Source: Methanobrevibacter sp. (GTDB lineage: Archaea > Methanobacteriota > Methanobacteria > Methanobacteriales > Methanobacteriaceae). Taken from it: a stretch of DNA of 64,000 nt. Where the stretch lies: contig JAFQXD010000042.1 in the NCBI GenBank assembly GCA_017407115.1, positions 1 through 64,000 of the forward strand. Direction: 5' to 3'. Below the pieces are notes generated by a model, which was given only the letters and a program-made list of their open reading frames with translations, searched no databases and was not told the origin of the DNA. Below, piece by piece: positions 58,001 to 64,000 of this stretch; within the stretch, counting starts at the first letter, position 1, and every line of letters begins with the position of its first letter. A program made the translations under genes and the position numbers.

Positions 58001-59949
58001 ACTTCTATGTTTATGATGACCACCAGTTAGCAAATAACGTTAAAGAAGTATACATGACCATAGAAGAAGAGGCATTCCAATATAAGCCATTCACAGATGT
58101 TCCTATTCCAGGTGCTAATAGAGATGCTCAAGTGGCTAAAATTAATCAACTTTATAAAGTTTCTGCACTTCTATCACAAGAAAATGGTTGTAATTCTAAT
58201 AGAACTGGTGTAAAAGAAGGTAGATTGGTTCAGCTTTCTCAAAAGTTTGGTTGGAGAGGACATTATAATGAACGTTTATATGTTCCTCAAATTAAAATAA
58301 ATTATGGATTTTCAATATACAGTGATTATACATCAGATGATGAACGTTATAATACTTTTGTTATTCCATTCGATGTATTTACTGAACAAGATCCAGCAGC
58401 AGTAGATACTCCAAGACCATGGCCACCTGATAGTACATTTGAAGGATTCTATATAATTTCTTATGTCGATAATGGTAGATATGGTGATTTAAATAATGAT
58501 AGACATGATTATCAGTGGAGAGAACCAGGTCGTTACTATAGTAATATGCGTAATTATTTACATATTACTAAATCAGAAGTAGTTCCAATTACAGAATATT
58601 TTACAGGATTTGCTGATGCAGAAAGAACAATTAAAAATTGGACTAAAGTTCCGCCTACTCCTTCATATATGCGTAAAAAAGTTGTTGCAAAATATAGATG
58701 GGTTGCAGAAAATAATAGATATGAATTTATTGCAGCAGCTGATCCGACGCAAACAACAACTGATTTTAGTTTGGCAGCAACAGGTTATTTTGCTAGTGAT
58801 ATAAATGCTATTACAGGTAGTTCAGATACTGCAATCACTATTGCATATAAGAAAGCTCATTTCTTTATGGATACGAATAGAGTAGTATTGGCTGATGATG
58901 GTAAAAAATATCAATGTTATGGTCCACGAGAAGGGGAAGACTTAATATTTTATCCGGCTGGTAGCCAATCCTCACAAACATTACCAGCAAATCCAGATTT
59001 AGTAATTGTAGCAGATAGTTCTAAAGGTATGAATGAAGATGCAATAGATTTAAGTAATGTAACATTAGAAGAATTTAACTGGCAAACACAATTTGAAAAA
59101 ATTGCTGCTGTTGAACCAGGCTTCACTGTACATTTTATTAACGATTGGCCAGTAACAGCCCCATATGCTTATAATTATAAATCATTAAATTATGCATTAG
59201 ATACTATAAAAGATAATAGTCCAGATAATATTACATATCCAGAACCATGGTATAGATTAGGCATAAAAGGTAAATTTTATAATAATTTAGCTATGTCAAC
59301 TCATGTTGATAATCCAGGATTAGTTGCTGCTGGAGAAAATTACGTTGGTTATGATACCAATGATTATATAACATATTTGTATAATAGAACAAATGCTGAT
59401 ACACTTAAAAATAATATTAATGAAGCTAATAAAAATGTATCAACTCAAGATGACCAATTATTAAATTATTATAAGTATACTTATGAAAAATCAGCGCCAT
59501 ATCCGTATACTGATTGTAAAGATGGTATACCTTTAAATGTTAAGTTTGATTATAAAAATGATAAAACTGGATTCTGGTTTAAAATGCCAAATACAAGTGG
59601 CCATATAGAATATAATGATAAGATTCATTATGGTAGTAATGTTTTCAATATTGGTAAAACATTAAGTCAAGATTCTTTATTAAATGGCTGTTTTGTTTCG
59701 GCACAAAAAACAAGAAATGAATATAAGTGGATTACTAGTGGTTTTTCCGCAGACGACTTTGAAGGTATATATATTAGAGATAGTAAAGAAAAACCAGTAA
59801 TGTATATTGATGTTGGTTTAGGCGAATGTACTGTAGGAACATCATGGACATTAAGTGCATATCCATCAGTTAATTTTGAAACTGAAAATAAAGAAAGATA
59901 TAATACATTAATAAATCAAACTAGTGGATTACTTTTGGAGATAGACTAA
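55060..59949 (+). CDS. Large tail fibre/adhesin-like protein with GLUG-type repeats
   Basis: A 1629-residue protein, the largest in the window. Residues of about 150-330 and 520-680 look like a parallel beta-helix with GLUG-type units (VNGIFGYIGTEGIVSTVRID; YAGILCGKNNGAIENVELNG; GGIAGMQNYGNLSNICSC). The remainder is Asn-, Tyr- and Pro-rich strand sequence. Such repeats occur in bacterial and phage adhesins, so receptor binding is likely. There is no ribosome binding site of note; translation probably continues from the upstream gene. Confidence 0.6.
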   Translation: MESFIFNDFKRRIIEGEVPLSDTWTLFPVNKSFTAEFDGKLEYIKSSNDLKLFYQANHKDEIYDFDNFKTNMLLEKYIYQKLETTDLKSKPFFVTEDNFEYFLTIFPGQEHLKELFFSANPERTVFYNFTRPDHTVKEAVGDNIVDKVVFRGFYYVNTAEELKWCAEKVNGTIYDNKINIVLGDNIGVNKENFTIDSIANTSIDNNSDFKIINFSIGSNPAQPFEGIFYGNGFKFVNIILDCQEDVNGIFGYIGTEGIVSTVRIDGVNILRCKKAISLTHLTTDGSNIYAGILCGKNNGAIENVELNGNVIFTKFVPKMYHSKMKTDNKDQAQSTTTFEYYPNYYCYDNPGNIIPYIGYFNEGVFATFSGYNVQGNIQFYWNTESPVLYEGITQDTNAIQSPLEWYYFDSRPNISDETHSYFYMYNTYVKNRLNVLWYDGTIIDKAAQIAGQKAGQICSNGLYLIEPSDLLGYDPNGTYLRTQYGLSPQIYDRLKYAQYFNKSIKLSQQNRAAYYVSPLIGNNNNIVNNVCISCSAYTSGTFVGFMGGIAGMQNYGNLSNICSCISAYDVPETSIDLKQKTYYKRDWEYNTLNGVEYVFPKKSIKNIGGLFGACVVQGNYGIPGLTITNVVAHLNNKNNIIFRDSLDTPMYDDYYFNNRFGTFAAMMELNTSNISDFWNYTHELNNPQNRCIKVTNGIFGYAEYFAAEDGVLKCSPYCIESEGVNNYQYWMYGVASPLFAELKPTYLATPSIISTLFENVGTPLENNNTYSHVGIFGVDQNFAAPFSNPNFWSINTELDLPGVGGTQIEDTVNHTTGNFDVFTAAGGIPNSIIDRLNTPYSENFSIDVSLMASKLVYWENCQINNNYQQAAQVFTTVKYPAAAQIQLAYCATAVDANMNAVGDILQCNGAITQAATAVGYNSHNVLDYAANKVISTYPYFGSDLELVPNYDLTYLRDQLGHGFKKVAFTAQNPAFNQAQSDFYVYDDHQLANNVKEVYMTIEEEAFQYKPFTDVPIPGANRDAQVAKINQLYKVSALLSQENGCNSNRTGVKEGRLVQLSQKFGWRGHYNERLYVPQIKINYGFSIYSDYTSDDERYNTFVIPFDVFTEQDPAAVDTPRPWPPDSTFEGFYIISYVDNGRYGDLNNDRHDYQWREPGRYYSNMRNYLHITKSEVVPITEYFTGFADAERTIKNWTKVPPTPSYMRKKVVAKYRWVAENNRYEFIAAADPTQTTTDFSLAATGYFASDINAITGSSDTAITIAYKKAHFFMDTNRVVLADDGKKYQCYGPREGEDLIFYPAGSQSSQTLPANPDLVIVADSSKGMNEDAIDLSNVTLEEFNWQTQFEKIAAVEPGFTVHFINDWPVTAPYAYNYKSLNYALDTIKDNSPDNITYPEPWYRLGIKGKFYNNLAMSTHVDNPGLVAAGENYVGYDTNDYITYLYNRTNADTLKNNINEANKNVSTQDDQLLNYYKYTYEKSAPYPYTDCKDGIPLNVKFDYKNDKTGFWFKMPNTSGHIEYNDKIHYGSNVFNIGKTLSQDSLLNGCFVSAQKTRNEYKWITSGFSADDFEGIYIRDSKEKPVMYIDVGLGECTVGTSWTLSAYPSVNFETENKERYNTLINQTSGLLLEID

Positions 59950-60896
59950 TGAGCAAACCATATGTATTTAATTCATTTAAATATCTTTTGTTTAAAACCG
60001 GCTCTGGTAAAAATGCTGATTTATATAATAGCATATATTTTGATGCATGGTTATGTCCAAAAGGTAGAAATTTTTCCGGAATTAAAAGAATAGATGCAAA
60101 TCTTCGTACTTATTTTCCAAATCCAAATGAAAATGATGGTAGTAAAATGATTAGTTATGTAGCTAATTTAGGTTTATTACAAAGAGAAAACGTTTTCAGT
60201 GAAGATGGATTACCATCTGAGGATTGTTATCAATCTGAAAATTTTTTAAATATTCCTGCTTCTGCCTATATTTTTTCAAAAAGACAATATCCGAAGGGTT
60301 GTATAGTTGATAGAGACTATAATTATCGTTCTTATGATTATTATGTTGATGATACAACATTAGATACTGTTCATAAGTATTATGATCCAATCATGAATCC
60401 AACAAATGATTATAATATAGAAAAAGTATATAGTAATTTGGAAGCAAGAAATGGTTTTCATAAAGATGTAGAAAGTACATGGACATCTGGTTTAAAACCG
60501 TATTTTGAATCAGAATATGGTTTTACCAGTGGATATAATCCAACTGAATATGCCGCATATAATATTGAAGAATTGCCATTGGTTGAAAATCAAATAAATG
60601 TTAAATCTCCAGTAAGACAATTTGATATTCCTCCAGTAAATATGGTAGGCGGAACATTATTCATAACTTGGTATAACAGAGAAAGAATAACATTATATAA
60701 TAATAATGGTAATTTAGTAACAGAAGAAATTGATCCAGTTACTAAAAAGAAAAATCCATTAGTATTTAGAAATTTTCCAGCCAATAGTGCTAGTTGTATT
60801 CCAGTATGTTATATGGATTTACCACAGTCATATAATTTGAATAATGTTCTATTAAATATAGAATGGTCAGAAAATGGCTTATTTTCTCTAAAATAG
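59949..60896 (+). CDS. Tail fibre-associated protein
   Basis: A 315-residue protein, strand-rich with many Tyr, Asn and Pro. It overlaps the adhesin-like gene by one base (TAATG) with GGAG upstream. By position it may be the fibre tip or a connector. No family recognised. Confidence 0.5.
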   Translation: MSKPYVFNSFKYLLFKTGSGKNADLYNSIYFDAWLCPKGRNFSGIKRIDANLRTYFPNPNENDGSKMISYVANLGLLQRENVFSEDGLPSEDCYQSENFLNIPASAYIFSKRQYPKGCIVDRDYNYRSYDYYVDDTTLDTVHKYYDPIMNPTNDYNIEKVYSNLEARNGFHKDVESTWTSGLKPYFESEYGFTSGYNPTEYAAYNIEELPLVENQINVKSPVRQFDIPPVNMVGGTLFITWYNRERITLYNNNGNLVTEEIDPVTKKKNPLVFRNFPANSASCIPVCYMDLPQSYNLNNVLLNIEWSENGLFSLK

Positions 60897-60898
60897 AA

Positions 60899-60906
60899 TA
60901 TAAATA
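60899..60906 (+). promoter_or_regulatory. Late promoter box followed by a five-codon frame
   Basis: TATAAATA, then AAAT, then ATGCGAAATTTATAG, which encodes only MRNL. The box keeps the four-base distance although no gene starts there; the gp4-like gene begins at 60972. Confidence 0.5.
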
Positions 60907-60918
60907 AAATATGCGAAA

Positions 60919-60946
60919 TTTATAGAAAAAATTCCTTTTCTATAAA
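60919..60946 (+). terminator. Hairpin in the gp4 leader
   Basis: 11-bp stem TTTATAGAAAA / TTTTCTATAAA with loop AATTCC. The following sequence is A-rich and not T-rich, so it may be a leader structure and not a terminator. Confidence 0.4.
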
Positions 60947-60971
60947 AAACAAAAATATTTTATTATATTTT

Positions 60972-61490
60972 ATGTCTATATACGGTAAAAGTTATACACA
61001 AGGTATATACAACCCGACAAAACCAGAGAAATGTATAAACATAAATGGTGCAATGGGAAGTAAATGCAATACGATTACGTATCGTAGCAGTTGGGAATTA
61101 AAATTCATGAAATTCTGTGATAAGTATGATTCAATACTTGAATGGGGTTCGGAAGTTTTAAAAGTTCCATATATATCAGAAGTCGATGGTAAGCAACACA
61201 CTTACATTACCGACTTCTATTTTGTTTGTAAGGAAAAGACAGGCAAGATAGTAAAATATATTCTTGAAGTAAAACCAAAATCTCAAATGCCGAGACTTGA
61301 TGAATGTGGTCAGATTCTTTATCCTGATCCGCCAAAAGTCAGAAGTCAACGTGCATTGAATGCTTGGCAAGAACGTTGCAATGTTCTAAGAGTTAATAAT
61401 TCTAAATGGCAAGCAGCTCGTAGATGGTGTAGAGAACATGGTTTTGTTTTCAAGGTATTGACAGAAGAAGAAATCGGAATAAATTACTAA
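60972..61490 (+). CDS. Head completion nuclease, T4 gp4 (gp50)-like
   Basis: A 172-residue protein with the gp4 order: YRSSWELKFMKFCDKYDSIL, EVLKVPYISEVDGKQHTYIT, DFYFVCKEKTG and KYILEVKPKSQMP. The D-F and E-V-K in this order are a PD-(D/E)XK nuclease core. In T4, gp4 is needed to finish filled heads and make infectious DNA ends. No Shine-Dalgarno sequence is seen. Confidence 0.8.
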   Translation: MSIYGKSYTQGIYNPTKPEKCININGAMGSKCNTITYRSSWELKFMKFCDKYDSILEWGSEVLKVPYISEVDGKQHTYITDFYFVCKEKTGKIVKYILEVKPKSQMPRLDECGQILYPDPPKVRSQRALNAWQERCNVLRVNNSKWQAARRWCREHGFVFKVLTEEEIGINY

Positions 61491-61498
61491 TATAAATA
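61491..61498 (+). promoter_or_regulatory. Late promoter box near terminase small subunit gene
   Basis: TATAAATA right after the gp4-like stop, 31 bases before the ATG at 61529. Confidence 0.5.
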
Positions 61499-61515
61499 TA
61501 TTTAAATAAATTTAC

Positions 61516-61523
61516 TATATTTG
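61516..61523 (+). promoter_or_regulatory. Possible middle-type promoter at the terminase small subunit
   Basis: TATATTTG, with no clear -35 box. If the start point is seven bases on, the mRNA begins at the ATG at 61529. Confidence 0.35.
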
Positions 61524-61528
61524 AATTT

Positions 61529-62080
61529 ATGGGAGTTTTTGATAATTTAAAAGAAGAATTCAATATTGAAGAAGCAGAATCACAGGTTAAGTCTGTGATT
61601 TCAACTGCTAATGAAAAGATTGAAGAAGTCAAAGAAGGTATAAAGACACAAAAGTATACCATTGAAGATAAGGAATATATTAAAGCCGAACTTCAAGATT
61701 TGATTGCATCTGACCGCGAAGTCATGGAATCTTTAAAAGACATGATTGTAAATGGCGGTGGAACTCCAAATTTATATGCCGTTTATGCAACGGTTTCTAA
61801 ATCTGTCAGAGAGAATGTTCAACAATTAAAAGAACTTTGCAAGGACATTACAAATTATCAGGTTATTGAATCCAATGAAGAATTCAAAGAAAAAGCCTTA
61901 GCAAGTAAAGAAAGACTTGCAGAAAAGAGACTTGCTGGTAAGAGTAATGGAAACAATGCCCCTGGACAGATTACTCAAAATAATACGTATATTTTTAATC
62001 CAAAAGAACAATACGAAGTAATGAAAAAATTAGATATACCGGCAGTTCAAGTAGAACATCCGGATTTTGATTTGTCGTAG
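61529..62080 (+). CDS. Terminase small subunit, T4 gp16-like
   Basis: A 183-residue protein resembling T4 gp16 (164 residues): a helical core, then LKELCKDITNYQVIE (T4: KDMKDITSEQV) and TQNNTYIFNPKEQYEVM (T4: QNATVFMGSPTEL). gp16 forms the ring that recognises DNA and stimulates the packaging motor. The large subunit is encoded 18 kb away as a split-intein fragment. Confidence 0.78.
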   Translation: MGVFDNLKEEFNIEEAESQVKSVISTANEKIEEVKEGIKTQKYTIEDKEYIKAELQDLIASDREVMESLKDMIVNGGGTPNLYAVYATVSKSVRENVQQLKELCKDITNYQVIESNEEFKEKALASKERLAEKRLAGKSNGNNAPGQITQNNTYIFNPKEQYEVMKKLDIPAVQVEHPDFDLS

Positions 62081-62088
62081 AGGTAAAA

Positions 62089-62391
62089 TTGTTGTTTTCT
62101 GTATATTACAAGATAGAACATAGGGAAGAATTTCTTAAAAAACACTTTGATAAAGTTTTCAAAACTTATACTGAAGAAGAAAAGGAAATTTCTATTGATC
62201 GTCTTACAGATTTAATGGAATTAATGGTAAATATGCTGTTAACAGGTGATAAATGTGGACTTTATGACCTTTTAACTAAGAAAAATACAAAATCTGCAAG
62301 AGTTTTCTTCAATTATTTGACTTGTTCAAATATTCGTAGTATAAATAAAGAAATGATTAAAGACAGAATTAACGAAGTCTTTAAGATTTAA
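62089..62391 (+). CDS. Unknown small protein, TTG start
   Basis: A 100-residue helical protein. The start is TTG at 62089, with AGAGG five bases upstream; no ATG would give a complete frame. It lies between the terminase small subunit and the glycine-rich gene. No family recognised. Confidence 0.6.
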   Translation: MLFSVYYKIEHREEFLKKHFDKVFKTYTEEEKEISIDRLTDLMELMVNMLLTGDKCGLYDLLTKKNTKSARVFFNYLTCSNIRSINKEMIKDRINEVFKI

Positions 62392-62402
62392 GGAACGCGA
62401 TT

Positions 62403-63215
62403 ATGAAAAATATTAAAGAAATGTTAGATGCCGTAATTGAACCGATTAAGCTCGGTAGTGATTCCGGTTTTTCTAATTTTTTAACTGAAGAATCAGATTT
62501 TGAAGGAACTAGAATCATAACCGAAGAAGATGATCCATTTGGTAGTGCCGGTGGAGATATGGGTGGTGGTGATGCTGGTGGTGGAGATGCTGGCGGCGAT
62601 CCATTTGGCGGTGGCGGAGATGCTGGTGGAGCAGGCGGCGGTGCTGACCCATTTGGTAATGATATGGGCGGTGGAGCTGGTGGTGGCTCTGATAATGACG
62701 GTAATGGCGGCGGTGCTGAAGGTGGTGCCGAAGGTGAAGATGATGAAGAAAAAGATCCAGATGAAAATCCGGCTTTAACTGACGGTTCTCATGAACCTGA
62801 CCCAGAATTCAATCAGGGTGAAACTGATCCAAATGATGTAACATTGTCTAAGAACGCTTCAATTAGCAATAAGTTCAATATCACAGATATTATGAAGACT
62901 GTCTCAACAGTTATTCAGACATTGAGTGAAGACCAACTTGTTGAAATTGAAAAGGTAAAGAACGATGTTGAGTTAATATTTAATGGCTTCTTGCTCAATG
63001 AAGAAGATCTTGAATTCGATAATGTAGAAAATGCAATATTCTTAATTGAAAAGATTGCTGAAAAGTTAGATATTAAGCCAAAGTCTTATTTAATCCGAAA
63101 GATGAAAGAACCTTTGATTAAGAAACGTGATAGTATTAAGCAAGATATTGCCACTAAGAAGGGTGAACTTAATACGACACGAGACATTCTTACAAAACTT
63201 GATACTAAGATATAA
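62403..63215 (+). CDS. Glycine-rich late protein, possible head core component
   Basis: A 270-residue protein. Residues 42-120 are Gly-Asp-Ala repeats with four copies of DPFG. The C-terminal 130 residues are helical and charged, like scaffold or core proteins. The start MKNIKEMLDAVIEPI is an amphipathic helix. AAGGAAC lies upstream. No family recognised. Confidence 0.55.
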   Translation: MKNIKEMLDAVIEPIKLGSDSGFSNFLTEESDFEGTRIITEEDDPFGSAGGDMGGGDAGGGDAGGDPFGGGGDAGGAGGGADPFGNDMGGGAGGGSDNDGNGGGAEGGAEGEDDEEKDPDENPALTDGSHEPDPEFNQGETDPNDVTLSKNASISNKFNITDIMKTVSTVIQTLSEDQLVEIEKVKNDVELIFNGFLLNEEDLEFDNVENAIFLIEKIAEKLDIKPKSYLIRKMKEPLIKKRDSIKQDIATKKGELNTTRDILTKLDTKI

Positions 63216-63219
63216 AAAG

Positions 63220-63245
63220 AAAACCGGTTTTTAAACCGGTTTTTT
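63220..63245. terminator. Bidirectional terminator
   Basis: 11-bp stem AAAACCGGTTT / AAACCGGTTTT with T-rich tails on both strands. Confidence 0.8.
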
Positions 63246-63262
63246 ATTTTATTAAATATTTT

Positions 63263-63778
63263 TTAGTTCAAGTCAAATTCTGGAAGTTCAGACTTTTCAC
63301 CTTCGGTTTTTCCATCATCTGGATAAACTGGAGATTCTGTCTGTTCTTCAACTACTGGTTCTTCCTGAACTGTCTCAACCACCTCTTTCTTCTTTCTTGT
63401 TTTCTTAGGCTTATTTTCAACAACCGGAGTTTCTTCAGTTGCTTGTGTTGTTTCAACATTTGTTTCAGGAACATTTGTAACCTCTACTTTATTTTCTTGT
63501 GCTTGTTTTTGTGCCTTCAAATTGGCAATAAATGCTTCATATTCAGCTTCGAAAGTATCTAATGCTGGAGTTCTACGAGAACTATAACCACCATGGCCAC
63601 GACGTTCTGGAATAGCAGGTGCTACAGGTTCTGGTAAATCTACGCCAATTAATTCTGCACGTTGCATGTCCATTTCAGAGTATTGAGTACCATTATGAAT
63701 TGAATTATAACGGTCTTTCATACGTGCCTGTAAATCGGCTAAAAAGTTCTTATTTCTTGTGTTGATTTTTCTTCCCAT
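63263..63778 (-). CDS. Unknown basic/acidic bipartite protein
   Basis: A 171-residue protein. I use the ATG at 63778 (MGRKINTRNKNF), which has AAGGA upstream; a longer frame from 63820 would overlap the upstream gene. The N-terminus is basic and the second half a disordered region with VEVTNVPETNVE-type repeats, KKTRKKK and an acidic tail. No family recognised. Confidence 0.55.
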   Translation of the reverse strand: MGRKINTRNKNFLADLQARMKDRYNSIHNGTQYSEMDMQRAELIGVDLPEPVAPAIPERRGHGGYSSRRTPALDTFEAEYEAFIANLKAQKQAQENKVEVTNVPETNVETTQATEETPVVENKPKKTRKKKEVVETVQEEPVVEEQTESPVYPDDGKTEGEKSELPEFDLN

Positions 63779-63782
63779 TTTA

Positions 63783-64000
63783 TTATTCCTTAATATGTAA
63801 TAACATTGTTTCAGGGACATTATAGACTATATATCCTGGTGGATTAGTTTTATTTCCCTTGATAATTTTTAGTGTAAATAAATTTATACTATTTATTGGA
63901 TCTGACTGACCAATTATTTGATAAATACATTCATCGCCATTTACATTACTTGTAACTTTATCATTTACTTCAAATGGACGATATGTTTCTTCAATTTCTA
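63783..64000 (-). CDS. C-terminal part of an unknown protein (partial)
   Basis: An open frame enters on the minus strand from the right edge and stops at 63783-63785. The 72 visible residues are beta-rich (VNDKVTSNVNGDECIYQIIG) and end NVPETMLLHIKE. The start is outside the window; the stop lies five bases before gene 63263. Confidence 0.6.
   Translation of the reverse strand, partial: EIEETYRPFEVNDKVTSNVNGDECIYQIIGQSDPINSINLFTLKIIKGNKTNPPGYIVYNVPETMLLHIKE

Noticed and set aside
36468..60896. Tape measure protein expected between tail genes.
   Set aside because: None of the large genes has the long hydrophobic and coiled-coil pattern of a tape measure; it is probably elsewhere in the genome.
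1..64000. Alternative genetic code (TAG recoded), as in some large gut phages.
   Set aside because: Well-defined genes such as 996-1751 and 7123-7503 end at TAG right before terminators or gene junctions, and no long frame needs TAG read-through.
1..64000. CRISPR arrays, insertion sequences, integrase or attachment sites.
   Set aside because: No regularly spaced repeats, transposase or integrase motifs, or matching end repeats were seen; the tandem repeats found are coding paralogs or terminators.
1..64000. ATPase half of the terminase large subunit or a short N-intein.
   Set aside because: No frame shows Walker A/B motifs of a terminase or ends with a Cys-led segment of about 25 residues, so it must lie outside the window.

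Overview
The window is a 64 kb piece of a large, AT-rich, T4-type tailed phage (myovirus) genome. It carries a family B DNA polymerase, a two-subunit type II topoisomerase, a RegA-type translational repressor, a gp55-type late sigma factor, neck proteins of the gp13 and gp14 types, both terminase subunits (the large one only as its C-terminal half), a gp4-type head-completion nuclease and T4-type baseplate proteins. Genes are tightly packed, TAG and TAA both act as stops, and I found no tRNA, integrase or transposase. The host cannot be named from sequence alone.

Layout. 1-3.3 kb: end of an unknown gene, a homing endonuclease, a SprT-like metalloprotease and small genes. 3.35-6.8 kb (minus): nine overlapping paralogous genes (array A). 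6.9-7.5 kb: two small plus-strand genes. 7.5-7.8 kb: a very GC-rich palindromic island. 7.98-9.86 kb: five tandem paralogs (array B). 9.9-11.3 kb: an ADP-ribosyltransferase. 11.3-14.5 kb (minus): DNA polymerase. 14.6-21.8 kb (minus): a 16-gene run with ClpP-like protease, a three-domain GroES-like protein, a phosphoesterase relative without its metal ligands, and translation initiation factor IF-1. 21.9-25.6 kb: HNH protein, ART-like protein, gp13-like neck protein, second homing endonuclease. 25.7-29 kb (minus): topoisomerase. 29.1-36.4 kb (plus): tail-tube-like and other late proteins. 36.5-44 kb (minus): glycosyltransferases, thioredoxin-like protein, gp55-like sigma, baseplate protein, split-intein terminase. 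44-53.7 kb: structural genes, RegA, a candidate structured RNA, neck protein gp14, nucleotidase, RuvC-like resolvase. 53.8-60.9 kb: tail-fibre or adhesin genes. 61-64 kb: gp4, terminase small subunit and further virion-type genes.

Two promoter classes are readable. Eight sites have TTTACA/TTGACA-like -35 boxes exactly 17 bases from TATATT and lie mainly in the early, accessory part. More than twenty T4-type late boxes (TATAAATA) precede mostly structural genes. At eight genes the late box sits exactly four bases from the start codon, so if transcription starts at the T4 distance those mRNAs are leaderless. The same genome encodes the sigma factor expected to read the box and an IF-1, which suggests the phage adjusts translation initiation as well as transcription.

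Most notable: the terminase large subunit survives here only as its nuclease half fused to about 101 residues of C-terminal intein, an atypical split intein whose partner must lie outside the window; the leaderless late promoter architecture; the triple GroES protein; the phage IF-1; the two paralog arrays; the GC island; and a roughly 300-nt candidate noncoding RNA with its own promoter.
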